A model generated the notes under the pieces. The model saw nothing but the letters and a program-made list of their open reading frames with translations. It had not been told where the DNA came from and made no database searches. The position numbers and the translations under genes were made by a program. From JAYFQF01 sp034927285 (GTDB lineage: Bacteria; Bacillota; Peptococcia; DRI-13; UBA5745), in assembly GCA_034927285.1 (NCBI GenBank), contig JAYFQF010000014.1, positions 62,001 through 126,000 of the forward strand: a stretch of DNA of 64,000 bases, read 5' to 3'. Below are positions 25,342 through 35,032 of this stretch, one piece after another; positions within the stretch are counted from its first letter, which is position 1; every line of letters begins with the position of its first letter.

Positions 25342-26175
25342 TCAGCGGCCCTTGGTACGAAGCAGGTCCGACAGGCCGTCGCCCATAAGGCTGAAGCCCA
25401 AGCCGGCCAGCGCCATGACCAGCCCCGGGAATATCGTGATCCACCACGCAGTACTCATATATAATTTCCCTCCCGAGATAATTGCGCCCCATTCGGGAGT
25501 GGGCGCCTGGACGCCTAACCCCAGGTAACTCATGGCTGCTCCGGAAAGCATGCACATCACGATATCCGAAGCTCCGTATACGATAGAACTGCTGAATACA
25601 TTGGGAAGGATATGCCGGAAAAGTATACGTAAATCCGAATATCCCAGGGTTTTAGCCGCTTGCACGAATTCCATGTTCTTAACCACCAGCACCTCGCTGC
25701 GCACCAGGCGGGTATATTCTTTCCAGCCCACCAGCCACATGGAAATGAACAGGCTCTTTGTGCCGGCCCCGATGATCGCTACGATGGCAATCGCCAGAAT
25801 CATATAGGGAAAGGCCATGAATATATCCAGTATCCGCATCAGCACAGTATCGATCCTGCCGCCGTAATACCCTGAAACCAGGCCCAGGACCGACCCCAGA
25901 ATCAGGGGAATAATCATAGCGCCTACACCGATGACCAGATCGATCCTGGTCCCATAGATTACCCTGGTGTAGATGCACCTGCCATAGTTATCGGTACCAA
26001 AAGGATATTCGGCAGAAGGAGGGCTGAGCATTGCCGCCTGATTCATTGTGGTTGGCTCCTTTGGGGTGAACCAAGACGGAACCAGAGCGATAATGATAAA
26101 AACCAATACAATGCAGCAGCCAATGGTAAAGGACGGGCTCCGCCGCCAGATATGCAGCTTTTTGTCTTTGTTCAT
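25342..26175 (-). CDS. Peptide ABC transporter permease, OppC type (system 2)
   Basis: A 277-residue inner-membrane permease with an N-terminal helix and then five helices of the BPD_transp_1 domain. The EAA loop that docks on the ATPase is VQAAKTLGYSDLRILFRHILP. I chose ATG at 26175, eight bases after TTGGAG; an ATG six codons earlier overlaps the OppB stop (ATGA) and is also possible. It forms the channel with the OppB-type subunit. Confidence 0.9.
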   Translation of the reverse strand: MNKDKKLHIWRRSPSFTIGCCIVLVFIIIALVPSWFTPKEPTTMNQAAMLSPPSAEYPFGTDNYGRCIYTRVIYGTRIDLVIGVGAMIIPLILGSVLGLVSGYYGGRIDTVLMRILDIFMAFPYMILAIAIVAIIGAGTKSLFISMWLVGWKEYTRLVRSEVLVVKNMEFVQAAKTLGYSDLRILFRHILPNVFSSSIVYGASDIVMCMLSGAAMSYLGLGVQAPTPEWGAIISGGKLYMSTAWWITIFPGLVMALAGLGFSLMGDGLSDLLRTKGR

Positions 26176-26189
26176 GCTCAATGCTCCAA

Positions 26190-27131
26190 TCATTGCAGCT
26201 TGACCCTAGGATCAAGCACGGAATACAGGATGTCCGTCAGCAGGTTGATTGCGGCAACCACCAGGACAAAGAGCAGCACTACGCATTGAACCACCGCGTA
26301 ATCACGGCTGAGTATGCTGTTCACCAGCAGGGCTCCTACTCCCGGCAGGGTAAACACGGTTTCAATCACCACTGTTCCGCCCAGCATATAGATAACCTTT
26401 AAAGCAAAGAGGGTAACGGTAGGAATCATCGCGTTGCGGATAACATGACGCAGGCTGATTCTCCACTCACTCAAGCCCTTGCTGACCGCGAATGCCACAA
26501 AATCCTGATTTTTTACGTCCACTACGCTGTTACGCAGGTTACGCACCATCAGCGCCGATACGGAAATGGCCATGGTAATGCCGGGAAGGATCAGGCTTTT
26601 AATATGCTGGCCCCAGGAAGTTCCCCAGCCGGATACCGGAAACCACTTCAGATTCACCCCAAATATAATCAAAAGTACCATGCCGACCCAAAATGTGGGG
26701 GTGGACAGGCCCAGTAAGGAAAACATCCGTACAACCTGATCAGGCATCTTATCTTTATTGGCTCCCGCAAGATAGCCCAGGGTCAAACTCAACAGGATGG
26801 AAAACACAGAAGATACCACAGTCAGCATTACGGTAACAAGAATTTTTCCTTTCAGTAATTCCATGACCGGAATCCGGTATTGAAGAGAATCGCCAAAATT
26901 GAAATGAAAAAGTCCTTGGAGAAATATCCAATACTGCGTAATTAAAGGTTTATCCAGCCCCATGGCTATCTGCTTTGCCGCAACAGCTTCCGGCGTAGCC
27001 CGTTCTCCCAGCAGCACCCGGGCGGGATCACCCGGAATTAAGCGAATCAACAAAAATACCAGCACGGTAACAATCAAAAAAACAGGAATCATCTGTAGAA
27101 TTCGCTTTAGTATATAGTTCAAGCTTTTCAT
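26190..27131 (-). CDS. Peptide ABC transporter permease, OppB type (system 2)
   Basis: A 313-residue permease. The N-terminal helix is followed by the OppB hallmark LIRLIPGDPARVLLGERATPE, and the EAA loop VAFAVSKGLSEWRISLRHVI lies in the C-terminal half. ATG at 27131 is preferred (AAGGAG 11 bases upstream); the GTG at 27143 lies too close to the ribosome site. A strong stem-loop separates it from the binding-protein gene. Confidence 0.9.
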   Translation of the reverse strand: MKSLNYILKRILQMIPVFLIVTVLVFLLIRLIPGDPARVLLGERATPEAVAAKQIAMGLDKPLITQYWIFLQGLFHFNFGDSLQYRIPVMELLKGKILVTVMLTVVSSVFSILLSLTLGYLAGANKDKMPDQVVRMFSLLGLSTPTFWVGMVLLIIFGVNLKWFPVSGWGTSWGQHIKSLILPGITMAISVSALMVRNLRNSVVDVKNQDFVAFAVSKGLSEWRISLRHVIRNAMIPTVTLFALKVIYMLGGTVVIETVFTLPGVGALLVNSILSRDYAVVQCVVLLFVLVVAAINLLTDILYSVLDPRVKLQ

Positions 27132-27166
27132 CAGTGCAGACACTCCTTTTCAAGACGGGCCCATTA

Positions 27167-27199
27167 GGGGATGGCGCGCGTATGCAGCGCGCCATCCCC
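27167..27199 (-). terminator. Stem-loop between binding-protein and permease genes (system 2)
   Basis: GGGGATGGCGCGC and GCGCGCCATCCCC form a perfect 13-bp stem with a 7-base loop. There is no T run, so it is more likely an mRNA-stabilising or partial-termination element that raises the amount of binding protein over permease. Confidence 0.7.
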
Positions 27200-27216
27200 C
27201 CGGGCAAGAGCTATCG

Positions 27217-28809
27217 TTAGTCTGCAAGTATTGTGGTGTTTTCCAGACGGTATTTCCCCAGCGGAGTCAGTACAAAGTTCTGTACATGATCGGAAATCGC
27301 TACCGCATACTGTGGGTGATAAAGACTTAATTCGGCGCAATACTCATAACGCGCTTCCTGAAGCTGCTTGTACATCTCCGCACGTTTAGCGGTATCCAGC
27401 TCTGTTTGGCTGGCCAGACTGAGGGCCTGCAGTTCCTGATCATTCCAGCCTGTATAATAGCCCTGGGTCACCGGGTAATTCCAGAAATAGTCGCTTAACT
27501 GAATCGGGTCGTTGATATCCTCTGTCCAGCGGCCGATGACCATCGTATGCTGCATTTCTTCCTGCCGCTCCACCAGAGCTGCCGTTTCCATGGTCGTCAG
27601 ATTCAGCTTAACGCCGGCTTTGGCCCACTGCTCTTTTAAGATGGTGGCGATTTGCTCATATTCCGAGTTTCCGGCGCGAACCCACATATCCAGCTCAAGG
27701 CCGTCAGGATATCCCGCTTCCGCCAATAACGCCTTGGCCTTCTCAATATCGTACGGGTCGGCGGCAATGTCGATACGATAGAGATCGCCGGGCGGCAGGT
27801 AAGACGCAGCAGGCACCGCATAGCCATAAGTTACCATCTTGATCAATTGCTCCTGATCGGTAGCCGAGCGCAGCGCTTTCCGTACTTTTATATCTGAAAG
27901 TTTTTCGTCCAGCGTATTAAAGATGATATAACGGGAGATGGCGCCGTCAAAGGCTTTGACGGTAACTCCCTGAGTTTGCTTCAGGGCGTCCAGCATGCTG
28001 TAGGGCAGGTCCAGCACCACATCGGCTTCGCCGGCCTGGAGCATAGTCACCCGGGCATTATCGTCAGGCACCACCATGAAAGTGATCTCCTCAATGGAGA
28101 TCTTGTCCTTGTCGGCATAATAAGGGTTCTTTTCCAGCTTTACATACTCGCTGCGGACCCATTCCTTTACCACATAAGGGCCGGTGCTTAGCGGCATATA
28201 TGCGGCGGGATCGCCGCCCTTGGCGATATATTCCTCGTGATGAGCCTTGGATTGCACGGACATGGAGAATAAGCCGATTTCCGCCGCAAAGGCTGCCCGG
28301 GCCGCTTCCAACTCTATGACAAGCGTATAATCGTCAGGGGCGCTCAAGCTGACTACAGGAACAACCGGGCTGTTCCAGATGGATTCTTTTGAATTTTTCA
28401 ACCGTGTAAAAGTATCCAGCCAGTCCTGGGCCTTGATTTCGGAACCGTCTGAAAAACAAAGACCCTTCTTAAGATTAAACGTCCATGTTTTGCCGTCTTC
28501 ACTGATAGAATAGTCGTCGCACATGTTCTTCAGGTTCTCCGAACCGTCGTCCGAGGGAGAAAGCAGAGTATCGTACAGCAGATCACAGAGCCAGATGCTC
28601 TCGTTGTAGTTCATCAGAATAGGGTCCATGCTATCACTGTCTGCCGCGCGAACGATTTTCATCGTTGTCTTGAGATTATCCTGAACCGGCTGTGATGAGC
28701 CCTCCGGAGGATTTGCGGAAGACTGTGAATTCTCGGTTGTGTTTGAGCAGGCGCAAAGTTGGCTCACAATCAAAATAAGAATTAAACACAGGGATAGCGA
28801 CTTTTTCAT
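27217..28809 (-). CDS. Peptide-binding lipoprotein, OppA/DppA type (system 2)
   Basis: A 530-residue extracellular solute-binding protein (SBP_bac_5). The lipoprotein signal ends LCAC, giving a lipid-anchored Cys at about residue 21, then a Ser/Asn-rich spacer. The mature part shows the family features: an early MDPILMNYNES region, LKKGLCFSDGSEIKAQD (the YxFxLRxGVxFHDG motif) and YMPLSTGPYVVKEW. It captures peptides and delivers them to the OppBC-type channel. AAAGGAG precedes the start. It follows the second gamma-lyase-like gene by 90 bp. Confidence 0.93.
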   Translation of the reverse strand: MKKSLSLCLILILIVSQLCACSNTTENSQSSANPPEGSSQPVQDNLKTTMKIVRAADSDSMDPILMNYNESIWLCDLLYDTLLSPSDDGSENLKNMCDDYSISEDGKTWTFNLKKGLCFSDGSEIKAQDWLDTFTRLKNSKESIWNSPVVPVVSLSAPDDYTLVIELEAARAAFAAEIGLFSMSVQSKAHHEEYIAKGGDPAAYMPLSTGPYVVKEWVRSEYVKLEKNPYYADKDKISIEEITFMVVPDDNARVTMLQAGEADVVLDLPYSMLDALKQTQGVTVKAFDGAISRYIIFNTLDEKLSDIKVRKALRSATDQEQLIKMVTYGYAVPAASYLPPGDLYRIDIAADPYDIEKAKALLAEAGYPDGLELDMWVRAGNSEYEQIATILKEQWAKAGVKLNLTTMETAALVERQEEMQHTMVIGRWTEDINDPIQLSDYFWNYPVTQGYYTGWNDQELQALSLASQTELDTAKRAEMYKQLQEARYEYCAELSLYHPQYAVAISDHVQNFVLTPLGKYRLENTTILAD

Positions 28810-28900
28810 TTTCCGACTCCTTTCTCTTTAACACTTGGAGGCTTGACTCTGGTGACTTTATACCGAGGCTCTTCTTTCATCTCTTTTCAACTCTTACAGT

Positions 28901-30091
28901 TTAAGCATATACGTTTAATGCATTCAGGAAATCCCCCACAAGATCCTTCGTATTTTCTATACCGACGGATATGCGAAGCAGGCCGTCCGAGATGCCGATG
29001 GCCATCCGCTGCTCTCTGGTCATATCGCTGTGGGAGCTCATGGGCGGGTAGGCAAAGGTAGTCCGGTATCCGCCCAGGGTCATGGCATAGTGCGCAATTT
29101 TCAGGTTTCTCATAAACGCGTTCATCTTTTGCCGGTCCTCCGGCAGCTCTATACTCAGCATGCCGCCGTAATAGCCGCCAAATTGACGCTTGGCCAGTTC
29201 ATGCTGAGGATGGGAAGCCAGACTGGAATGGTAAACAGCCTTTACGTGAGGGCATTTGTCCAGAGCCGCCGCCAAGGCCGCGGCATTCTCGCATTGTTTT
29301 TTCACGCGTAATTCCAATGTGCGCATGCCGCGCATCGTAAGCCATGAGGTAAACGGATCGGCCTGGGTTCCTAAAAGCACCTGCAGATGATAAATCTTTT
29401 TGATCAGCTCCGCTTTTCCGGTAACGGCGCCGCAAACAGCATCACTGTGCCCGTTTGCGAACTTTGTCAGGCTGTTTACAACCAGATCCGCGCCAAAGGA
29501 CAATGGGCGTACGATGGCACCTGTCATAAACGTATTGTCGACAATAAAAATTGCTCCGCAATCGTGGGCTAACCCCGCGACAGCCGCCAGATCCGGTACG
29601 CCGATCAGCGGATTGGATACGGTCTCGGTATAAAACATTACCGTATTGGGTTTAATATTCGCTTTGATTTCCTCCAGGTCGGTAAAATCAACAAAGGTAG
29701 TTTCGACATGGTATTTTTCCAGGATATCGGTAAATATTTCGATGGTTTCCCCATATAGGATCTTATCCGACAGGATATGATCCCCTGCCTTGGTGTTGGC
29801 GATGATTGCCGAAGCAATTGCCGCCATTCCGGAGGAGCAGGCCACAGAGTCTTCTCCGCCCTCGACGTAATTCATCAGCTCAATCAACGCCGTCCGGTTG
29901 GGATTCCGGTTCCGATTATAGCAAAACCCTTTCTCATCGTATCTCTTTTGCAGGTCGTCCAGGTCTTCCACATTATGAGCGGTGGTGAGATGGATCGGCA
30001 GCGCCTCAGGGTTGGTGGCGGGCAGTCTGAAGTACGCTCCCGCTTCCAGAAGGTTGGTTTCAAAAGAAAATTCATGGTCAATGCTTTTCAT
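28901..30091 (-). CDS. PLP-dependent Cys/Met metabolism enzyme, methionine gamma-lyase-like (2)
   Basis: A 396-residue second member of the Cys/Met PLP family, clearly divergent from the copy at 15649. Motifs: CYNRNRNPNRTALIELM (PLP phosphate region, variant of YSRxxNPT), SSGMAAIASAI, FIVDNTFMTG and SLTKFANGHSD with the Schiff-base Lys. The catalytic outcome (methionine, homocysteine, cystathionine or another substrate) cannot be fixed by reading. GGAGGG lies upstream of the ATG. It lies between the two peptide transporters, so it is probably co-expressed with peptide import. Confidence 0.86.
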   Translation of the reverse strand: MKSIDHEFSFETNLLEAGAYFRLPATNPEALPIHLTTAHNVEDLDDLQKRYDEKGFCYNRNRNPNRTALIELMNYVEGGEDSVACSSGMAAIASAIIANTKAGDHILSDKILYGETIEIFTDILEKYHVETTFVDFTDLEEIKANIKPNTVMFYTETVSNPLIGVPDLAAVAGLAHDCGAIFIVDNTFMTGAIVRPLSFGADLVVNSLTKFANGHSDAVCGAVTGKAELIKKIYHLQVLLGTQADPFTSWLTMRGMRTLELRVKKQCENAAALAAALDKCPHVKAVYHSSLASHPQHELAKRQFGGYYGGMLSIELPEDRQKMNAFMRNLKIAHYAMTLGGYRTTFAYPPMSSHSDMTREQRMAIGISDGLLRISVGIENTKDLVGDFLNALNVYA

Positions 30092-30164
30092 CGTTTACAT
30101 CCCTCCGCTTTTTTTGCCTGATCTTTTTGATGCATTATAAGTGATTGACATACCTTTACTGAAG

Positions 30165-31118
30165 CTAAATCCCATAAGTAATAATCGGATCGCCCTGGCT
30201 GATGGCCAGAGATGTGGTGACAAATAAAATCATGCTGTCAAAATCAGCATAATAGGTTTCCAGGACCTGCCCGAAAAGGTCCCTGATTTCCCCGACCTTC
30301 TGTCCTTTTTTCACCGTTTCCTTTACTTTTGCGGCCGGATACCAGCAGCCAGTGCAGGTGGCGTCAAGATAGACAGCGTGGGTGATTTCCATCGGCTCCT
30401 TATCTAAAACCACGTCATGGCCTTGGATCAGCCCCTGGGCCCCCAGTACCGTCAATATGTCTTTTTTATACAGTTCCACCTCCTCGGGACTCCAAAGGCC
30501 CGAGCCTCCGCGCTCGATCATGATGCAGGGCAGCCCCCGGATACCGGCGGAATTATAGGCCCCTGTCGTAGCGCTGGATTTAACCATGAAATCCACCTTC
30601 AACTTTACCGCCATAGCCCGGGAAGCCGCCACCACTTCCGGAGAGGCTACTCCGGGGTAATAGGCATAAGGAGGCAATGTTTCATGAATATCTCCGCCGT
30701 GGATATCCAGGTAAAAATCCGCCTGGCTCTGCAACTCCTGGGTCATAAACCAGGCAATCTGCTGCGATATAGTTCCCTTGGGATCGCCGGGAAATTGGCG
30801 GTTGATATTTTTTCCGTCTAAGGGATTAATATAGGAAAGTCTGGCGTTAAAGGCCGGTGGGTTGACCAGGTGTACGATGATGATTTGGCCGTTTACCTCT
30901 TCCGGCCGTAATTCCTTGCCCAACTCGATGGCGGCCTGAATACAGGGATATTCGCCGCCATGAATTCCCGCCGTGATCAAAAAGGTCTTCCCTTGTCCGG
31001 CGCCATTAATCAGGGTGGCCGGCATCTGATAGTTGGCATCCGTTACCGTAATAAAACCTTGAACCTTCTCACCAGGCTTTGCCGACAACCCGCCCGCCCG
31101 CAGCTCTTGTTTATTCAT
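30165..31118 (-). CDS. Succinylglutamate desuccinylase/aspartoacylase family protein
   Basis: A 317-residue zinc hydrolase of the M14-like AstE/AspA family. The zinc motif GIHGGEYPCIQ (HxxE) appears at about residue 50, with the third ligand in FYLDIHGGD (about 140), and NPPAFNARLSYINPLDGKN is also typical. A C-terminal beta domain follows (about 235-317). These enzymes remove acyl groups from N-acyl amino acids or cleave amide bonds. Next to peptide transporters it probably deacylates imported N-acyl amino acids or peptides; this is inferred. The start follows GGAAGGTGGAAGG. Confidence 0.87.
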   Translation of the reverse strand: MNKQELRAGGLSAKPGEKVQGFITVTDANYQMPATLINGAGQGKTFLITAGIHGGEYPCIQAAIELGKELRPEEVNGQIIIVHLVNPPAFNARLSYINPLDGKNINRQFPGDPKGTISQQIAWFMTQELQSQADFYLDIHGGDIHETLPPYAYYPGVASPEVVAASRAMAVKLKVDFMVKSSATTGAYNSAGIRGLPCIMIERGGSGLWSPEEVELYKKDILTVLGAQGLIQGHDVVLDKEPMEITHAVYLDATCTGCWYPAAKVKETVKKGQKVGEIRDLFGQVLETYYADFDSMILFVTTSLAISQGDPIITYGI

Positions 31119-31186
31119 CCTTCCACCTTCCTTTGTTTAAGATGTTGCTATTTTCAGAAAGATATTCTATATATAAGGTTAAAAAA

Positions 31187-32134
31187 TTATACGTGTATAC
31201 AGGCTACAAAATGATCTTTTTCCACCTCTTTTAATTCTAATTTTTCCTGCATACACTCATCCTTAACATAGGGACAGCGTGCAGCGAAGCGGCAGCCCGG
31301 CTTGGGGTTTACGGGACTGGTTACCTCACCTTTAATAATGCTTTTCATTTTTCTGCTGCTCAGGTTCGGCACGGGGATGGCGTCCAGCAGGGCTTTGGTA
31401 TACGGATGCATCGGATGTTCGAACAGCTTTTCTGCCGGAGCCTTTTCTACGCACATGCCTAAATACATGACGATGATATCGGTGCTGATATGCTTCACCA
31501 CGCTCAAATCATGAGTAATGAACATATAGGTTAAGCCGATGTCCTCCTGCAGATCCATCATCAGATTCAAAATCTGGGCCTGAATGGATACGTCCAGGGC
31601 CGAAACCGGCTCGTCGCAAACGATGAATTTTGGATTTACAGCCAGTGCCCGGGCAATTCCGATGCGCTGGCGCCTTCCTCCGTCCAACTCATGAGGGTAA
31701 GTATTAACAAACCGCCGGGCTAAGCCTACGGTGTCCATCAGCTCCAGGACCTTTCGATCGATTTGCTTTTTGTCCTTGATCACCTTGGTCACCTTTATGG
31801 GCTCCGCAATGATTTCGCTGACGGACATCCTGGGGTTTAGGGAAGAAAAAGGATCCTGGAAGATAATTTGGATCTGCTTACGGACCTCAAACATTTGTTT
31901 GGTGTTGTATTTGGTGATGTCCTTTCCTTCCAGTAAGACTTTGCCTTCAGTAGGTTCGATCAGACGGAGGATAACCCTTCCCAGGGTGGATTTACCACAG
32001 CCCGATTCTCCTACCACTCCCAGGGTCTGCCCCTTGAGGATGCTCAAATTTACATCGTCAACGGCATGAAGAGGTCCCCTTGCGGTATTGAAATATTTTT
32101 TCAGACCAATTGTCTGAATCATTGGTTGTTCCAT
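31187..32134 (-). CDS. Peptide ABC transporter ATP-binding protein, OppF type (system 1)
   Basis: A 315-residue ATPase with Walker A GESGCGKST, Walker B FIVCDEPVSALD and switch ITHDLSVV. The signature is ELDGGRRQRIGIARAL, so the usual LSGGQ reads LDGGR; this variant is known among some OppF-like proteins but is unusual. The C-terminal Opp extension has CRFAARCPYVKDEC. GGAGGT lies upstream of the ATG. It is the last gene of the first transporter set. Confidence 0.92.
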   Translation of the reverse strand: MEQPMIQTIGLKKYFNTARGPLHAVDDVNLSILKGQTLGVVGESGCGKSTLGRVILRLIEPTEGKVLLEGKDITKYNTKQMFEVRKQIQIIFQDPFSSLNPRMSVSEIIAEPIKVTKVIKDKKQIDRKVLELMDTVGLARRFVNTYPHELDGGRRQRIGIARALAVNPKFIVCDEPVSALDVSIQAQILNLMMDLQEDIGLTYMFITHDLSVVKHISTDIIVMYLGMCVEKAPAEKLFEHPMHPYTKALLDAIPVPNLSSRKMKSIIKGEVTSPVNPKPGCRFAARCPYVKDECMQEKLELKEVEKDHFVACIHV

Positions 32135-32176
32135 CTCACCTGACCTCCAAACATCATTTTGCCTCTGCCGGCAGAA

Positions 32177-33160
32177 CTAAAACTCTTTGATCTGATGGCA
32201 TTTAATCATGTGGCCGCATCTATCCACCGCTTCGGGAATAGAGGTAGTGCAAATTTCCATACATAAAGGACACCTGTCGTTGAATTTACAGCCTACCGGC
32301 AGCTTGGAAGGATCGGGCATCAACCCTTCAATCGGGTTTAACCGTCTGGTTTTCTTCGTCATATCGGGAATGGAGCCAAAAAGTCCCACCGTATAAGGAT
32401 GATGTTTTTCCCCTTCAAAAATATCCTCGGCTGTGCCGCTTTCGATAATTTCTCCGGCATACATGATGGCCACTTTGTCACAGGTCTGGGCTACGACTCC
32501 CAGATCGTGGGTAATCATGATCATAGCGGTATTTAATTTCTCTTTTAATTCTTTCATCATTTGCAGGACCTGGGCCTGAATGGTGACGTCCAAAGCCGTT
32601 GTCGGCTCGTCGGCCAATAATAATTTTGGCTGGCAGACCAAAGCGATGGCAATAACGATCCTTTGCTTCATTCCTCCGGAAAACTGATGGGGATATTCAG
32701 CCTTTCTTTCGGCCGGCAAACCTACCAGCTGCATAATATCGTCTACCTGCTTGTCGGCTTCTTTTTCATCGATATTCTTATTATGTAATAAAATAGCTTC
32801 TTTGATCTGATCCCCTACCGTGAACACCGGATTCAGGCTGGTCATCGGATCCTGAAAGATCATCGAAACGTCGAAGCCCCGCATTTCACGCAATTTTTCT
32901 TCCGGAGCCTCGGTAATATTCATTCCGTCAAGGATAATGGTCCCCTTTTTAATCAAGCCCACCTTTTCCGGCAGCAAGCGCATGACGCTTAAGGCCGTGG
33001 TGGTTTTACCGGCGCCGGTCTCGCCCACCAGGCCCAGGGTTTCCCCTTTTTCCACAGTTAAGTTTAAATTGTTTACCGCATAGATCGTGGCGTCTTCCGT
33101 CAAATATTCCACCCACAAATTCCGGATTTCCAATAGTTTGTCAGCCACAGTATTCACCAT
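32177..33160 (-). CDS. Peptide ABC transporter ATP-binding protein, OppD type (system 1)
   Basis: A 327-residue ATPase with Walker A GETGAGKTT, signature FSGGMKQRIVIAIAL, Walker B LLADEPTTALD and ITHDLGVV, plus the C-terminal Cys-rich segment CKFNDRCPLCMEIC. It pairs with the OppF-type ATPase 40 bp downstream. Its start lies 11 bp after the OppC stop; a GTG one codon later is an alternative start. Confidence 0.92.
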   Translation of the reverse strand: MVNTVADKLLEIRNLWVEYLTEDATIYAVNNLNLTVEKGETLGLVGETGAGKTTTALSVMRLLPEKVGLIKKGTIILDGMNITEAPEEKLREMRGFDVSMIFQDPMTSLNPVFTVGDQIKEAILLHNKNIDEKEADKQVDDIMQLVGLPAERKAEYPHQFSGGMKQRIVIAIALVCQPKLLLADEPTTALDVTIQAQVLQMMKELKEKLNTAMIMITHDLGVVAQTCDKVAIMYAGEIIESGTAEDIFEGEKHHPYTVGLFGSIPDMTKKTRRLNPIEGLMPDPSKLPVGCKFNDRCPLCMEICTTSIPEAVDRCGHMIKCHQIKEF

Positions 33161-33171
33161 TTCCTTCCCGC

Positions 33172-34071
33172 TTAGTTCTTTAGCCTGGGATCGAGAGCAT
33201 CCCGCAGGCCGTCGCCGATCAACGTCAGGGACATCACCGTCAGCATGATGGCAATGCCGGGATAAATTGCCAGCATAGGATAATAACGCATCACCGGCCT
33301 TGCTTCAGAAAGCATGGTGCCCCATTCCGGGGTGGGGGATTGAATCCCCAAACCGATAAAGCTGAGGGAGGCAATCGTCAGGATCGTTCCCGCTACAGTC
33401 TGCATTGTTTGAACGATCAAAGGTCCTACTGCGTTAGGCAAAATATGCCGCAGGATGATCCGGGCATCGCTGGTGCCGCAGGCTCGGGCCGCTTCAATAA
33501 ATTCTTGTCCCATGATGCCCAGAACCGACGAACGGATCAGCCGGGCCATCTTGGGAATCTGGGATACGCTCATGGCCAATACCAGATTTACCACACTGGA
33601 CCCTAAGGCGGATACGATCGCAATGGCCAGCAGGGTACTGGGGATCGCCAGAAAGGCGTCCATAATGCGCATAAGTACCGCATCGACCTTACCGCCGTAA
33701 TATGCCGCTGCGGAGCCGCAGATCGCCCCGATCAGCACGGAAGAAGCCACGGCCACCAGGCCGATGCTGATGGAAATCCTGGCGCCAAATATAATTCTGC
33801 CGAACACATCCCGGCCATATTGGTCGGTGCCGAACAGGTGGTCGGTGGAAGAGGGCTGATACCGGTTCTTGATGTTTTGGGTAACCACGTCCATCTCATA
33901 GTCGGCGATCAGATCCGCGCTTAAAGCCAAAACAGCCAGAACGATAAAGAGACAGAGTCCAAAAACGGCCAATTTATTCCGTTTAAATCGCAGCCACACC
34001 CCTCCCCACTGGCTGCGTTTTTTGAATTCCACCTGCTCCGGCTCTACATTTTTTTTCGCTATAACGTTCAT
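33172..34071 (-). CDS. Peptide ABC transporter permease, OppC type (system 1)
   Basis: A 299-residue permease with an N-terminal cytoplasmic tail, an OppC-type N-terminal helix (about 35-55) and then the BPD_transp_1 domain with the EAA loop IEAARACGTSDARIILRHIL. The HLFGTDQYGRDVFGR segment is a family hallmark. AGGAGG precedes the ATG by seven bases. Confidence 0.93.
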   Translation of the reverse strand: MNVIAKKNVEPEQVEFKKRSQWGGVWLRFKRNKLAVFGLCLFIVLAVLALSADLIADYEMDVVTQNIKNRYQPSSTDHLFGTDQYGRDVFGRIIFGARISISIGLVAVASSVLIGAICGSAAAYYGGKVDAVLMRIMDAFLAIPSTLLAIAIVSALGSSVVNLVLAMSVSQIPKMARLIRSSVLGIMGQEFIEAARACGTSDARIILRHILPNAVGPLIVQTMQTVAGTILTIASLSFIGLGIQSPTPEWGTMLSEARPVMRYYPMLAIYPGIAIMLTVMSLTLIGDGLRDALDPRLKN

Positions 34072-34082
34072 TGAGCAACCTC

Positions 34083-35015
34083 CTACTTGCCGGCAAATCT
34101 GGATTTTACCCTGGGATCCACCAAGGTATAAATCAGATCAACGATCAGATTAATGACGCCGGCCATCACCGCCACAAACAGCACATTCGCCATCACCATC
34201 GGCGTATCTTTGCCTCGTACCGAGTTGATCAGCAAGGATCCCATGCCCGGGATGGCGAATACCGCCTCGATCATGATCGTTCCGCCGATCAGAAAGCCAA
34301 AATTCGTTCCCGCCACGGTAATAATCGGCAAAAGGGAGTTCCTCAGGGCATGTTTGAAGATGACTGTTTTCTCCGGAGCGCCTTTGGCCCGGGCCGTCCG
34401 GATGTAATCCTGACGGATGGTTTCCAACATGGTGGACCTGGTTAACCGGATGTAGGAGGAAATACTGCCGATGCTCAGGGCGGCCAACGGCATAAGATAA
34501 TGCTTCCAGGTATCGATTCCGGTAGCCGGCAGCCAGCCCAGAGCCAAGGAAAATACCAGCATCAGCAGCATGCCGATCCAGAAGTTGGGCAGACAGTTGG
34601 TGACCAGAGAGACAAAAAGGGTAATATTATCAAATACGGAGTATTGTTTTACGGCAGCCATAACCCCAATAGGAATACTGATCACTACAGAAAGCAAAAT
34701 CCCTATTCCGACAATTTTCAAGGTAGTGGGAAAACGGGCGAAGGTTTCGGAAAACACTGGCTCCTTGGTCCGGTAAGAGGTCCCGAAATCGCCCTGGAGT
34801 GCATTTTTTAAATAATTAAAATATTGCACTAAAAACGGATCGTTTAATCCCATTTCTTCCCGCAATTCCTCCAGAGCCTCCGGCGTGGCTTCCTCGCCCA
34901 GGATGATCATGGCGGCGTCTCCGGGCGTAAAGCTCATGATCGTAAAGATAATGAAGGAGACGGCCAGAACCACAGGGATCAACTGCAGTATTCTGCCAAT
35001 AATATATTTAATCAT
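34083..35015 (-). CDS. Peptide ABC transporter permease, OppB type (system 1)
   Basis: A 310-residue permease. IMSFTPGDAAMIILGEEATPE is the OppB N-terminal hallmark and IRTARAKGAPEKTVIFKHAL the EAA loop. Six membrane helices are expected. AAAAAGGAG precedes the start. A stem-loop at 35033 separates it from the binding protein gene. Confidence 0.93.
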   Translation of the reverse strand: MIKYIIGRILQLIPVVLAVSFIIFTIMSFTPGDAAMIILGEEATPEALEELREEMGLNDPFLVQYFNYLKNALQGDFGTSYRTKEPVFSETFARFPTTLKIVGIGILLSVVISIPIGVMAAVKQYSVFDNITLFVSLVTNCLPNFWIGMLLMLVFSLALGWLPATGIDTWKHYLMPLAALSIGSISSYIRLTRSTMLETIRQDYIRTARAKGAPEKTVIFKHALRNSLLPIITVAGTNFGFLIGGTIMIEAVFAIPGMGSLLINSVRGKDTPMVMANVLFVAVMAGVINLIVDLIYTLVDPRVKSRFAGK

Positions 35016-35032
35016 GGGTTGCTCCTTTTTTA

